In this document: one piece after another, positions 1 to 7,407 of the stretch
Position numbering within the stretch: the stretch's first letter is position 1
Layout of the letters: each line of letters opens with the position of its first letter
From: Candidatus Omnitrophota bacterium
GTDB lineage: Bacteria > Omnitrophota > Gorgyraeia > Pluralincolimonadales > Pluralincolimonadaceae
Assembly (NCBI GenBank): GCA_041653595.1
Contig: JBAZFB010000026.1
Location: 1-15,503, forward strand
Length of the DNA stretch: 15,503 nt
Reading direction: 5' to 3'
Notes under the pieces: generated by a model
Told to the model about the DNA's origin: nothing
Databases searched by the model: none
Seen by the model: only the letters and a program-made list of their open reading frames with translations
Made by a program: the position numbers and the translations under genes

Positions 1-160
1 CCGCGGCGCCGTTAGATTTGGCTATCTCTATAGTCTTATCAGAGCTGAAGTCATCCACTACTACATGCTCATCAGCCCAGCCTTTGGTACTATTGATGCA
101 CGCGGCAATATTCGCCTCTTCGTTTTTTGCTATTGTAACCACTGAAATCTTTCTAACCAT
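1..160 (-). CDS. Family 2 glycosyltransferase, N-terminal fragment (cut by left window edge)
   Basis: The first 53 residues of a gene that runs off the left edge are readable on the minus strand from an ATG at 160. The protein begins MVRKISVVTIAKNEE, then has VVVDDFSSDKT at about residues 33-43. This is the nucleotide-binding start of a GT-A fold, family 2 glycosyltransferase; the DD pair normally contacts the sugar nucleotide. The wording TIAKNEE...WADE..VVDDFSSDKT resembles the WaaE/KdtX-like subgroup that adds a sugar to lipid A-core or related acceptors, but the fragment is too short to settle that. An AGGATAGG ribosome site lies at 169-176, 8 bases ahead of the start, and another ATG at 164 runs straight into a stop. 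It follows the methyltransferase gene by 35 bases and is probably co-transcribed. The catalytic base and C-terminus are outside the window. Confidence 0.85.
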   Translation of the reverse strand, partial: MVRKISVVTIAKNEEANIAACINSTKGWADEHVVVDDFSSDKTIEIAKSNGAA

Positions 161-195
161 ACATACCGCCTATCCTGAAGAACATTGTTAAAATG

Positions 196-861
196 TTAAA
201 ACTTGTAAATCTTTCTCGAAGTTAGAGACTCCCGCGAAAAATTATTATCTTTTCTCGCCTTAACATAATACTGGTATGTAAGAAAATCCCTGAGCGTATT
301 AAAGAATAATACGTTCAATATCTTGAGCCATCTTCCGGCGATTATATTCCGCCTGATTTCAATAATGCTGTATCCTGCTCTATTAAAAAGTTCGACTATA
401 TTCACCAGCCCGAAAAATCTAACATGAGTCTTATCCAGCATTCCGGCATCGCTGTAATCCCATGTCCCGGAAAGGATCAAGCGCAGGATAACTTTATAAT
501 ATCTCACATTAGGAATACTTGCTATCACGTAACCATCTTTCTGCAAATAAATTTTCTGCTTTTCCAAGATATTTAAAGGCTCTATCAAATGCTCAAGGAT
601 ATCCGCGTACATAATGCAATCAAAATACCCTTCAGGATAAGGTAATTGTAACTTTTCTATATCACCTGAAATTACATTGTTTAATTTTCCTTTTGCTATA
701 GAGCATAATTTTTCTATCTTCTCTATGCCGACTACCTCTATACCTCTTTCTTTCAGCCTGGCCGACAGCCCGCCGTCGCCGCATCCCACATCTAACAGCC
801 TTTTTGTATTCAGAGGTATTATCTCTAAAAAATCGCCGCGCTTATCTTTTTTCCTGCTCAT
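196..861 (-). CDS. Class I SAM-dependent methyltransferase
   Basis: A 221-residue methyltransferase of the UbiG/Methyltransf_11 type. The SAM-binding motif I is LLDVGCGDGG at about residues 22-31, followed by the acidic residue that holds the SAM ribose (VVGIEK) and a motif II-like DCIMYADILEHL near residue 80. The phrase MLDKTHVRFF near residue 145 recurs in methyltransferases found beside glycosyltransferases, so a sugar or lipid-linked glycan intermediate is the likely acceptor; this is inference. An open frame extends upstream to a TTG at 909, but I prefer the ATG at 861. It has a GGAG site 10 bases upstream, starts the protein just ahead of the fold, and reduces overlap with the preceding membrane-protein gene from 68 to 20 bases. 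The C-terminus is basic and carries a short hydrophobic stretch (LKILNVLFF). Confidence 0.85.
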   Translation of the reverse strand: MSRKKDKRGDFLEIIPLNTKRLLDVGCGDGGLSARLKERGIEVVGIEKIEKLCSIAKGKLNNVISGDIEKLQLPYPEGYFDCIMYADILEHLIEPLNILEKQKIYLQKDGYVIASIPNVRYYKVILRLILSGTWDYSDAGMLDKTHVRFFGLVNIVELFNRAGYSIIEIRRNIIAGRWLKILNVLFFNTLRDFLTYQYYVKARKDNNFSRESLTSRKIYKF

Positions 862-2245
862 AGATATCCAACTCCGGCGCGAAAACACGCGCGATAAAAA
901 ATACGACAAGCGGCAGAAAATGCAAGAGCATCCTGTTCAAGGCTCTTAAATAGATAGTTACATCCCCGCTTATCATAAAAAATGATACGTGGGCCAGGAA
1001 GACAAGCCCAAGTGCGATAGTAAGGAATCTTACATCTTTACCGAATAATACCCCGCGCTTGAAGCCCAGAAATACGCTGATGATAAATAACACCCACACC
1101 AAGTTCCATGCCTTTATGCCGAAAAATTGCTTCTGGTAATCATAAATAATAGGCAGTATCCTGTGGAAATTCTCCACTTTAAAATCAGACAATAACTTAA
1201 CGCTCATTGCCTGGTTCGCGATATTCGAAGCAGTAGCGTGTTTTAACAAAAACATGGGCAGGGATAAAACAGCCAGTGTTACGATATAAAAGATAAATGA
1301 TCTGAAAGCCCTGGCCTTACTCCCTCTTTCGCTAAATAATATAAAACTTAAAAATGTCAATATCGTTACAAGGGCCAAAAGAAGCCCTTCGCACTTCACA
1401 TAACATGCCATAGCGGTAAAAATAACGGATATTATAAGATGCGCTCTATCCTTATCCCTGAACCAAAGATAAAGGTATATAAATCCTACGCTGTAATAGA
1501 AACTCAGGATAAGATCAGCGTATCCGTTAGAGGCATAAGCGTTGAAGTGCGGAATGCTTGCCAGGAAAAAAGTAAAAATAAGGGCATGAAGCCTCGTAGA
1601 CCGTACATTCCTCAGTACACCATAAAAAACTACCAGGCACGAGGCAAAAAAGAAAGGTCCCGCCATCTTTGGCGCGAAATCATTGAAACGTCCGATAAAA
1701 TTATGGATATAGTTCTGAACAAAAGGCCATAACCACGGGTAGTCCCCCGTAAACGTGGCGTCTTTTATTCCGGGCTTTGAAAAGATATCCAGCGGCAGGC
1801 CCTTCAATAAATACATGATCTTTGCCTTCGCGCCCCAATGCGCCACCGCATCCCATGATTCCATGGGTTTGACCAGGCTTACGAAAAAAGCAAAACATAC
1901 TTCGAACAGGATAGCGCCGAAAAAAAACAATTCCGCCCTATTCATTTTACTGTACCCATGCCCGTTCTTTGATTTTTCCACCCCGGGCTTCTGGAAAGCC
2001 TTTTTAAGGACAACTCCCGAAGCCACGATCAAGATAAAAGGCGCCAGGATATTAAAAACATTAAAGCTGATCCCTGCCAGGGACAAAAAGGTCATTATGA
2101 CGGCTATCGCGCCCAGTCCCATACCATATGACAGGCCAAGCCTTTCCAGAACACCTGTTTTTTTGCCGCCGTCCATTAACCGCAAGAGTAAAAATCCTAA
2201 AAAACTGGAAACCGATAAGGCCAATAAGGTCAATAGGTATACCAT
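842..2245 (-). CDS. Multi-pass membrane protein, GT-C glycosyltransferase-like
   Basis: A protein of about 467 residues made mostly of hydrophobic segments; I count roughly 10-12 possible membrane helices. The first is at the N-terminus (VYLLTLLALSVSSFLGFLLL). After about residue 110 comes an extracytoplasmic-looking loop with PMESWDAVAHWGAKAKIMY, then DYPWLWPFVQNYI. An acidic residue in the first large loop and such aromatic-rich loops are typical of lipid-carrier-dependent GT-C transferases (PMT/ArnT/GT39-like) and related Wzy-like proteins. NGYADLILSFYYS follows near residue 240. Probable role: glycosyl transfer from a polyprenyl-phosphate sugar, or polymerisation, on the outer face of the inner membrane. 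Family membership is inferred from topology and motifs, not from strong identity. The ATG at 2245 fits the ribosome site better than the ATG two codons upstream at 2251. The small membrane protein lies just upstream, and the two may work together. Confidence 0.7.
   Translation of the reverse strand: MVYLLTLLALSVSSFLGFLLLRLMDGGKKTGVLERLGLSYGMGLGAIAVIMTFLSLAGISFNVFNILAPFILIVASGVVLKKAFQKPGVEKSKNGHGYSKMNRAELFFFGAILFEVCFAFFVSLVKPMESWDAVAHWGAKAKIMYLLKGLPLDIFSKPGIKDATFTGDYPWLWPFVQNYIHNFIGRFNDFAPKMAGPFFFASCLVVFYGVLRNVRSTRLHALIFTFFLASIPHFNAYASNGYADLILSFYYSVGFIYLYLWFRDKDRAHLIISVIFTAMACYVKCEGLLLALVTILTFLSFILFSERGSKARAFRSFIFYIVTLAVLSLPMFLLKHATASNIANQAMSVKLLSDFKVENFHRILPIIYDYQKQFFGIKAWNLVWVLFIISVFLGFKRGVLFGKDVRFLTIALGLVFLAHVSFFMISGDVTIYLRALNRMLLHFLPLVVFFIARVFAPELDIYEQEKR
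862..875 (-). promoter_or_regulatory. Ribosome binding site deciding the methyltransferase start at 861
   Basis: GGAG at 872-875 on the minus strand lies 10 bases ahead of the ATG at 861, inside the last codons of the upstream membrane-protein gene. The alternative TTG at 909 has no comparable purine-rich site, so this site argues for the shorter protein and for translational coupling across the overlap. Confidence 0.5.
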
Positions 2246-2257
2246 GCCCATCCTTTT
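2246..2257 (-). promoter_or_regulatory. Ribosome binding site choosing between two starts of the membrane protein
   Basis: AAAAGG at 2252-2257 on the minus strand abuts the first ATG (2251) with no spacer but sits 6 bases ahead of the second ATG (2245). The second start is therefore the more likely one. The site overlaps the stop codon of the preceding gene. Confidence 0.5.
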
Positions 2258-2669
2258 ATTCGCGCCTGAGTATAAAACTCTCTTTATTCAATGACATATA
2301 AAGCTGTGTCCCATTTTTAACAAAATCCGGTTTTTTATAGACGAGGATAAAATTCGGATCCTCTGTTTTTATGGCGGGGTATAAATAATAAACCAGGCGG
2401 GGTAGATCTATGGAATCTTCCGGTATCCCTACCACCTCATAACCGGCACCGGCGAAGAGTTCAGCTTTGCAGAATCTCGCGAACTCGTATAGATCATTGC
2501 CTAATATAATAACCCTTTTCCCTTCCCAATCCGCACGGGCAAGGCTTACGTAATCCCTGAGAGTAGACTTATCTTTCTCCAGCATAAGGCCCCTTACCAT
2601 AAAGAATATTGCCAGCGCTATCCATGCCGCGGTTATAATCTTAAAGATCTTATCGATAGATAGGTTCAT
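2256..2669 (-). CDS. Small one-pass membrane protein of unknown function
   Basis: A 137-residue protein I do not recognise. It has a short polar N-terminus, one strong membrane helix at about residues 9-28 (IFKIITAAWIALAIFFMVRG), then a mixed alpha/beta region of about 100 residues. That region includes a beta-strand-like KRVIILGND near residues 51-59, an Asp/Leu/Pro-rich stretch (DSIDLPRLVYYLYPAI), and a second strand-like FILVYKKP near residue 107. The short helix and positive-inside rule do not clearly settle which side the soluble part faces. Its ATG overlaps the stop of the alcohol dehydrogenase gene by four bases, and the GT-C-like protein starts 10 bases after its stop. It is therefore firmly embedded in the operon and may be an accessory subunit or a detached soluble domain of that transferase. 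No signal-peptide cleavage site or lipobox is visible. Confidence 0.65.
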   Translation of the reverse strand: MNLSIDKIFKIITAAWIALAIFFMVRGLMLEKDKSTLRDYVSLARADWEGKRVIILGNDLYEFARFCKAELFAGAGYEVVGIPEDSIDLPRLVYYLYPAIKTEDPNFILVYKKPDFVKNGTQLYMSLNKESFILRRE

Positions 2670-3715
2670 CGCATATCCCGTCCTTTGCCGCCTATCTTTA
2701 TAAGAGCCCTCACGACCTTGCGCTGTTCCAGATCCTTGAAAGCGCGGTTTACTTCGTCCAAAGTATACGAATGGCTTAAAAGTTTTTCTAACCTGAGCTT
2801 GCCTTCACTATAGAGTTTCGCAAAACGCGGAATATCCCTGTCGGGACAGGACGCGCCTCCCCAACTTCCCCTGATCTGTTTTCCAGAAATAAGCGCATGC
2901 GGGTCAAGCCTGACCTTATCACCAGCTTTAGGATGCGTGGCAAAAACACACAGGCCCCCTCCTGCCCTTACGGCATCAAAAGCCTGCTCAATGCTGGAAG
3001 TCACTCCCGCGGCTTCTACGCTATAATCCACGCCTTTTCCTTTTGTAATCTCCATGATCTTCTTTACAGGGTCTTCTGTTCTGGAATCGATGCAATGGGT
3101 AGCCCCGAACTCTTTGGCTAACCGTAATTTAGCTTTTTCCATGTCAACCGCTATAACCTTACCGCATCCAAACAAACTTACCGCCATTAATGCGCTTAAC
3201 CCTATCCCTCCCAAACCGAATATGGCTATACTGCTTCCATTTTTCGGGGATATTTCATTAAAAATAATGCCTGCCCCCGTAGGTATGGCGCAGCCAAAAA
3301 GCACGGCTATATCCAAGGGTATATTCCGGGATATCTTTACGCAGCGATTCTCGGAGACTACAGCATATTCATTCAAGGTAGTTACCGCGCCCGCGTTGAT
3401 AGTCAGGCGGCCTTTTTTATATTTACAGCCTCCTGCTTCTATACCCTTACCTTTTATCCAGGTAAGGGCGACGTGATCGCCTGGCCTGACCTTTGCCACC
3501 TTTTTCCCGGCCTTGATCACAACACCCGAGCCTTCATGTCCTAATAGATGCGGCAGGTATTTATCTACCCCGCGAAAACCGCGTATCTCCATCAACTGAC
3601 TGCGGCAAATACCGCTGTAAGCGACTTTTACCAGGACCTGGCCTGTGCCCGGATCCGGGACTTCTATATTATCCTCCACGACCAGGCCTTTTCTATACAA
3701 TACAGCCGCTTTCAT
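2666..3715 (-). CDS. Zinc-type medium-chain alcohol dehydrogenase family protein
   Basis: An MDR-family oxidoreductase of 349 residues starting MKAAVLYRKG. Catalytic-zinc ligands are visible: Cys37 (SGICRSQ), His60-Glu61 (GHEGSG) and Cys142 (LFGCAIPTG). The NAD(P) Rossmann motif GLGGIG is at about 167-172, followed by VIAVDMEKAKL. The usual four-cysteine structural-zinc lobe (CxxCxxCx7C) is replaced by IKGKGIEAGGCKYKKG, so only the catalytic zinc is expected. It probably interconverts a hydroxyl and a carbonyl on a sugar or small precursor of the polysaccharide; the substrate is unknown. Upstream in-frame TTG (3724) and ATG (3721) codons exist. I prefer the ATG at 3715 because AAGGG lies 9 bases ahead and MKAAVL is the customary start of the family. 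It follows a GT2 gene by 12 bases and overlaps the next gene by four. Confidence 0.88.
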   Translation of the reverse strand: MKAAVLYRKGLVVEDNIEVPDPGTGQVLVKVAYSGICRSQLMEIRGFRGVDKYLPHLLGHEGSGVVIKAGKKVAKVRPGDHVALTWIKGKGIEAGGCKYKKGRLTINAGAVTTLNEYAVVSENRCVKISRNIPLDIAVLFGCAIPTGAGIIFNEISPKNGSSIAIFGLGGIGLSALMAVSLFGCGKVIAVDMEKAKLRLAKEFGATHCIDSRTEDPVKKIMEITKGKGVDYSVEAAGVTSSIEQAFDAVRAGGGLCVFATHPKAGDKVRLDPHALISGKQIRGSWGGASCPDRDIPRFAKLYSEGKLRLEKLLSHSYTLDEVNRAFKDLEQRKVVRALIKIGGKGRDMR

Positions 3716-3729
3716 CTTCATCAACCCTT
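3716..3729 (-). promoter_or_regulatory. Ribosome binding site for the alcohol dehydrogenase
   Basis: AAGGG at 3725-3729 on the minus strand overlaps the stop codon of the glycosyltransferase gene. It is 9 bases from the ATG at 3715 but only 3 from the ATG at 3721 and adjacent to the TTG at 3724, which favours 3715 as the start. Confidence 0.45.
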
Positions 3730-4522
3730 ATTTCTTCCTGTCACGATATATCCTGCCAAACCTGCGGATCATTAAATCCAAAAAGAAATGGCCGACAGAC
3801 AGGAAATTCTTTATCTTGAGCGCCTGCGACGCCCCGGTTTTCCTCTCATGAGATTTAGCCGGGATCTCAATATAACTCATCCCCTTGTCCAATAGCCGCG
3901 TGATGATATCGGCCTGGAAACTATACCCGTGATAATCCGTATGCCAGCGCATTGCATTATATGTCAAATGCAATGCCCCGCCATTATAATACTTGATCTT
4001 GTAGCCGCTTATGACATTGACTATAAATGTATATGTCCTGGATAACATCTCGCGCATAAAGGAACGCCCTTTGACCTTCAGGTGGCACGGGATAATGACA
4101 TCCGCCTTACCCAGAAGCCTGAAGATGTCCACCAGGGTCTCCTGATATTCGGCGTTATCACCGCACACCAATTTATAATACCTGCCTTTTGCTATAAAAG
4201 CGCCGTCGATATAATTCTGGGCCAACCCGATATTCTCTTTTCTGACCAGCAGCCTGATAGAATATTGGGGATGCGCCTTCATATAATTACTGACCAGCTC
4301 TTTTGATCTGTCGGTGGAGGCATCATCAATAACAAGTATCTCCCAATCAAGCTTGACAGCGGATAAAGCCGACGTCAAGGTGTTGAACGTATCTATGATA
4401 TTACCCTCTTCATTGTAACAGGACACGAACACGGTGATATCCTTCTCCCATTTGCACGCCACAAACCTGGGAAACAGTTTAGAGTCTAAAAAATAATATT
4501 CGTGGTTATCTTTGGTATTCAT
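3728..4522 (-). CDS. Family 2 glycosyltransferase
   Basis: A 264-residue GT-A fold transferase. A non-conserved 28-residue N-terminus is followed by ITVFVSCYNEEGNI (about 29-42), the nucleotide-binding IDDASTDRS (65-73), and the metal-binding motif in the variant form CGDNAE (120-125) rather than DxD. Later motifs include YYNGGALHLTYNAM and HGYSFQADIITRLLDKG, the pattern of the DPM1/polyisoprenyl-phosphate or WcaA-like branch in which the Q-A-D region precedes IPAKSHERKTG. It probably transfers a sugar from an NDP-sugar to a lipid carrier or growing glycan on the cytoplasmic face. I see no C-terminal membrane helices, unlike full DPM/GtrB enzymes. Its ATG overlaps the radical SAM stop (ATGA), so the two are likely translationally coupled. 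The sugar specificity cannot be read from the sequence. Confidence 0.88.
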   Translation of the reverse strand: MNTKDNHEYYFLDSKLFPRFVACKWEKDITVFVSCYNEEGNIIDTFNTLTSALSAVKLDWEILVIDDASTDRSKELVSNYMKAHPQYSIRLLVRKENIGLAQNYIDGAFIAKGRYYKLVCGDNAEYQETLVDIFRLLGKADVIIPCHLKVKGRSFMREMLSRTYTFIVNVISGYKIKYYNGGALHLTYNAMRWHTDYHGYSFQADIITRLLDKGMSYIEIPAKSHERKTGASQALKIKNFLSVGHFFLDLMIRRFGRIYRDRKK

Positions 4523-6021
4523 ATTTTCCTCAAAGAAGTCATAATGTTCTTTACCATGCTGTTTACTCCCAGGTTTCGCCTCGTATTCCTACGCCAATCT
4601 TCCAGCTCTTTCATGGTTATCCCGTTTATCCTCGCAATCGCCTTTTTCCTTTCAGGCGTGGAAAAGTTTATCCTGTCCCATTCGAACGATCTTAATATCT
4701 CTAGTTCCCCCGGCGTGAATTCGTCGGTCGTAATAAGCCCTTTTCCATAACCGGAATACTCGGATATATTCTCCAGATAATCATCAGGGAGCAATCCGTC
4801 CCTTAAACAGATATCCATGAGTTCTGTCTTCGGAAGCGGCGTGGCTATGTGAAAATTTACGATATCTACATCAAGTTTTTCGGCATATCTGAACGTATCT
4901 CTTATCTGCTCCCACGTCTCTCCGGGAAAGCCGATGACAAAATTCGCTATCACGTCGAACCCTATGGATTTAGCCAGCCTCAATTTCTCGGGGATCCTAT
5001 CGAGACGGACAGGTTTCTTAATTATATTGGTCAGGACATTCTGGTTACCTGACTCAATGGAGACGGTTATATATGTGCAACCGCTCTTGCGCATAATCTC
5101 AAGGGTTTCTTTATCAAGTAGCCAGGCGGTAACATTGACGCATTTCCAGGTAAGGCCTTTATAGTTTTTTATGATGCCTTCCATTATTTTCAGAGCTCTC
5201 TTCCTGTTTGCAAGGAAATGGTCATCCAGAAAAATAACTTCCTTAATGCCCTGCCTATACAGGACATCTATCTCTTCAAGCACGTTTTCCGCGCTTCTGA
5301 ATCTAACCTTTTCTCCGCTTACGGTTTTGCCCGCGCAAAATATGCACTTATAAGGGCATCCCCTGGATGTAATGGTAACGATAAAAGGATAATTTCTCGC
5401 CAAAAATCCAGGGGCATATTTTAATCTGATGTTTCCGTAGTCGCAAAGGGTTATTTTCCCGCTGTCCTTATCTCCCGCAACATTGGAATAGTCCGGAAAA
5501 GGAAGCCTATCCAGATCTTTTATGAATTCCATTTCATTGACTACCGTCTTTCCGTCTTTCCTGTAGACCAAGCCGCTGATCCCATCAAGGCGCGGCATAT
5601 CCTTCCTGATCTCCTCGACAAGAGTAGGGAAAGATATCTCGCCTTCTCCCATCAGCCAATAATCGACATTGCCATCCTTAACGGCCTCTTTTATCAAGAC
5701 CGTAGGGATCACCCCTCCAAAAACGATCACTGAGGCAGGTAACGTTTTTCTTACGATAGAAATGAGCAACTTCGTAGAATTAACGTATTCCGTGGAAACG
5801 GAAGTTACGCCTACCAGATCAGGCTTGGTCCGTCGCAAATATTCAGATACATCCTCTTCCGAAAGATTATTAACATTGGGATCAAAAACCACGGTTTCAT
5901 AACGGACCGGCAGAACGGCCTTAAGCAGACAAAGGGTATAGGGAGGAGTAGGCCATGTCCGCTTGCTCAACCACGCGTAGTTTGGCTGTATTAAAAGTAT
6001 CTTTTTTATTTTATGCGCCAT
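4519..6021 (-). CDS. B12-binding-domain radical SAM protein
   Basis: A 500-residue enzyme with two modules. Residues ~5-140 form a Rossmann-like cobalamin-binding domain (KKILLIQPNYAW, VVFDPNVNNLSEEDV, PDLVGVTSVS, IVFGGVIPT, WLMGEGE). Residues ~213-420 form the radical SAM core, with the 4Fe-4S cysteines in CPYKCIFC (Cys222, Cys226, Cys229; the classic CxxxCxxC) and later VSIESGN and VIGFPGETWEQIRDT. The DxHxxG lower-ligand motif of base-off cobalamin binding is not evident, as is common in this class. Members cleave SAM to make a radical and often methylate unactivated carbons or rearrange their substrates. Here the substrate may be a sugar or lipid-linked intermediate, which is inference. 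A TTG at 6027 overlaps the upstream stop, but the ATG at 6021 is the simpler start. No clear ribosome site is seen, so translation probably depends on coupling to the upstream methyltransferase gene. Confidence 0.88.
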   Translation of the reverse strand: MAHKIKKILLIQPNYAWLSKRTWPTPPYTLCLLKAVLPVRYETVVFDPNVNNLSEEDVSEYLRRTKPDLVGVTSVSTEYVNSTKLLISIVRKTLPASVIVFGGVIPTVLIKEAVKDGNVDYWLMGEGEISFPTLVEEIRKDMPRLDGISGLVYRKDGKTVVNEMEFIKDLDRLPFPDYSNVAGDKDSGKITLCDYGNIRLKYAPGFLARNYPFIVTITSRGCPYKCIFCAGKTVSGEKVRFRSAENVLEEIDVLYRQGIKEVIFLDDHFLANRKRALKIMEGIIKNYKGLTWKCVNVTAWLLDKETLEIMRKSGCTYITVSIESGNQNVLTNIIKKPVRLDRIPEKLRLAKSIGFDVIANFVIGFPGETWEQIRDTFRYAEKLDVDIVNFHIATPLPKTELMDICLRDGLLPDDYLENISEYSGYGKGLITTDEFTPGELEILRSFEWDRINFSTPERKKAIARINGITMKELEDWRRNTRRNLGVNSMVKNIMTSLRKI

Positions 6022-6023
6022 AG

Positions 6024-6686
6024 TCAATCAGCTATAAACCACCAATAGTCACCCGTATAACCTACTTCATCAAAAAGACCCTTCCAGCCATCCACATGCA
6101 TCATGGTTTCGGCGGTAAGCACCCATTTAAAAAGATTCTCTTTCTCAGTTTCGTTGCGCCAGGCATCAATAGTAATGTAACTATTGCCGCGACAGACTCG
6201 TTGTATCTCGCGAAGCGCGGTCTTAAGTCTCTCTAGAGGAAGATTGTGTATAGAATTGACTGATATGACCAAGTCAAAACTTTTGTCCGGATAAGGCAGT
6301 TTTTCCGCACTCGCTATTTTAAGAAAAGGCCTGACCGAAGGCATGGCATTCTCGACGGCGTACCTGCTGACATCCATCCCGGCTATGGTACAATCGGGCA
6401 TTAGTTTTTTAAAATCGTGTAGCATAAACCCCTTGGCACAGCCTATATCCAGAATAGCCGCATTTTCGGGTAACCCATAATGATCCTTCATGCGTTTGAC
6501 GACCGATCTCCATCTGCCGTCGTATCTGTAGCCGCCATAACCATATTTCCGTTCCCCGTCAAAAAATTCTTTATCGAATAATTTCGCCGTCCGGACAACC
6601 TCGGGCGTTTTCTCTTGAAAGCGCTTGTCGTAATCCCTTATTGTCTTCGGGTGGGTATCAAGCAGATTTATCTCGGCCATTGTCAT
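6024..6686 (-). CDS. Class I SAM-dependent methyltransferase
   Basis: A 220-residue Methyltransf_11/25-type enzyme. It has an N-terminal cap of about 70 residues containing YGYGGYRYDGRW (about 48-59), then SAM motif I AILDIGCAKGF (77-87), the ribose-binding acidic residue in IAGMDVS, and SFDLVISVNSIHNLPL near residues 134-150. The Gly-Tyr-rich cap before motif I probably helps bind the substrate. The end (YTGDYWWFIAD) forms a compact aromatic tail. Likely role: O- or N-methylation of a sugar or nucleotide-sugar of the locus; the acceptor is unknown. AAGGG lies 4 bases ahead of the ATG at 6686; a second ATG two codons on is also possible. It starts one base after the stop of another methyltransferase gene, and its stop abuts the radical SAM gene, so the three SAM-using enzymes form a coupled trio. 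Confidence 0.87.
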   Translation of the reverse strand: MTMAEINLLDTHPKTIRDYDKRFQEKTPEVVRTAKLFDKEFFDGERKYGYGGYRYDGRWRSVVKRMKDHYGLPENAAILDIGCAKGFMLHDFKKLMPDCTIAGMDVSRYAVENAMPSVRPFLKIASAEKLPYPDKSFDLVISVNSIHNLPLERLKTALREIQRVCRGNSYITIDAWRNETEKENLFKWVLTAETMMHVDGWKGLFDEVGYTGDYWWFIAD

Positions 6687-6687
6687 T

Positions 6688-7380
6688 TTACCCTTTCTTT
6701 AATACCGATGCTACCGCCAGCAAATAATTAGCCATCGGATAAAAACCTGTGTGGATGACCTCGTCATTCATGGAAAATACAAATACATTATTAAAATAAG
6801 GTTCGAGCAACCTCTTCAATCCATCTGCGTTCTTTAGATTGACATGCCCCTTCCTGCTGTCGACGCCAGCGTATTTTTTTGCCGAGATGTTAGGCGTACC
6901 CAGGATAAAAACGGCGTCTTCGGTAAGGACTTCGCGAATATTATTCATCACGGCCTTCTCATGCTTTGTATTGACATGCTCTATAAAATCCAAGGCATAG
7001 GCCCCGTCAAAAAGGCCGTTGCGGGGGGATTGCCTTGAGATATCCGCGACCTGGAAGCTGATGCCCATGCCTTCTTTCCTATATTGCCGCTTCGCCCAAT
7101 CTATGAATAACGGGTCAAAATCCACAGCATGGACTTTAGAAACGGTCTGCAAAACCAGCCTGGTGCCAAAGGCGTCCCCGCACCCTACTTCCAAAACATT
7201 TTTTCTTCCTGCCAATATCTTCGAGCAGAATTTGTACCTGGCCAGCAAAAAGGATATATGGCGCGGGTCGTTCCTCCACAGGTGACTGGCTGTAGGACCC
7301 AGTTTCACCGCACCTTTTTTTCTCATTGTCTCAAACTGAATATCATACTGCCGTTCTTTTGTCTCTTGCCTCTTTCTCAC
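6688..7380 (-). CDS. Class I SAM-dependent methyltransferase (GTG start)
   Basis: A 230-residue methyltransferase. About 60 N-terminal residues are charged then helical (QYDIQFETMRKKG, HLWRNDPRHISFLLARYKF). SAM motif I is NVLEVGCGDAFG (61-72), followed by VHAVDFDP for the SAM ribose and GAYALDFIEHVN as motif II. The HxWRxDP cap suggests a small-molecule or sugar-type acceptor rather than nucleic acid; this is inference. The start codon is GTG, supported by a strong AGAAAGGA ribosome site 7 bases upstream. The first downstream ATG (residue 19) would remove conserved-looking N-terminal sequence. It lies 27 bases after the RmlD-like reductase gene and 1 base before the next methyltransferase gene. 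The two neighbours are not close duplicates: their caps and C-termini differ clearly. Confidence 0.86.
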   Translation of the reverse strand: MRKRQETKERQYDIQFETMRKKGAVKLGPTASHLWRNDPRHISFLLARYKFCSKILAGRKNVLEVGCGDAFGTRLVLQTVSKVHAVDFDPLFIDWAKRQYRKEGMGISFQVADISRQSPRNGLFDGAYALDFIEHVNTKHEKAVMNNIREVLTEDAVFILGTPNISAKKYAGVDSRKGHVNLKNADGLKRLLEPYFNNVFVFSMNDEVIHTGFYPMANYLLAVASVLKKG

Positions 7381-7395
7381 AACTATATCCTTTCT
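7381..7395 (-). promoter_or_regulatory. Strong ribosome binding site fixing a GTG start
   Basis: AGAAAGGA at 7388-7395 on the minus strand is 7 bases ahead of the GTG at 7380. Both quality and spacing are near ideal, so the GTG is very likely the true start of the methyltransferase. Confidence 0.7.
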
Positions 7396-7407
7396 GTTTT
7401 TTACGTA

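Noticed and set aside
181..197. Inverted repeat AACATT-GTTAA-AATGTT near the methyltransferase stop, considered as a terminator
   Set aside because: The stem is only six pairs with one G-C pair, lacks a clear following U tract on the coding strand, and the next gene starts 35 bases on in the same direction.
862..909. Longer methyltransferase starting at TTG 909
   Set aside because: It lacks a ribosome site, would overlap the upstream gene by 68 bases, and adds 16 residues (Arg/Ser-rich) not needed by the fold; the ATG at 861 with GGAG upstream is better.
1755..2294. Plus-strand open frame of 179 residues
   Set aside because: Antisense to the GT-C-like membrane protein gene; its composition (Pro/Lys/Thr-rich, no domain) looks like a shadow frame.
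6024..7380. Adjacent methyltransferases considered as a tandem duplication
   Set aside because: Their N-terminal caps, motif contexts (GCGDAFG versus GCAKGF) and C-termini differ clearly, so they are distinct enzymes rather than recent copies.
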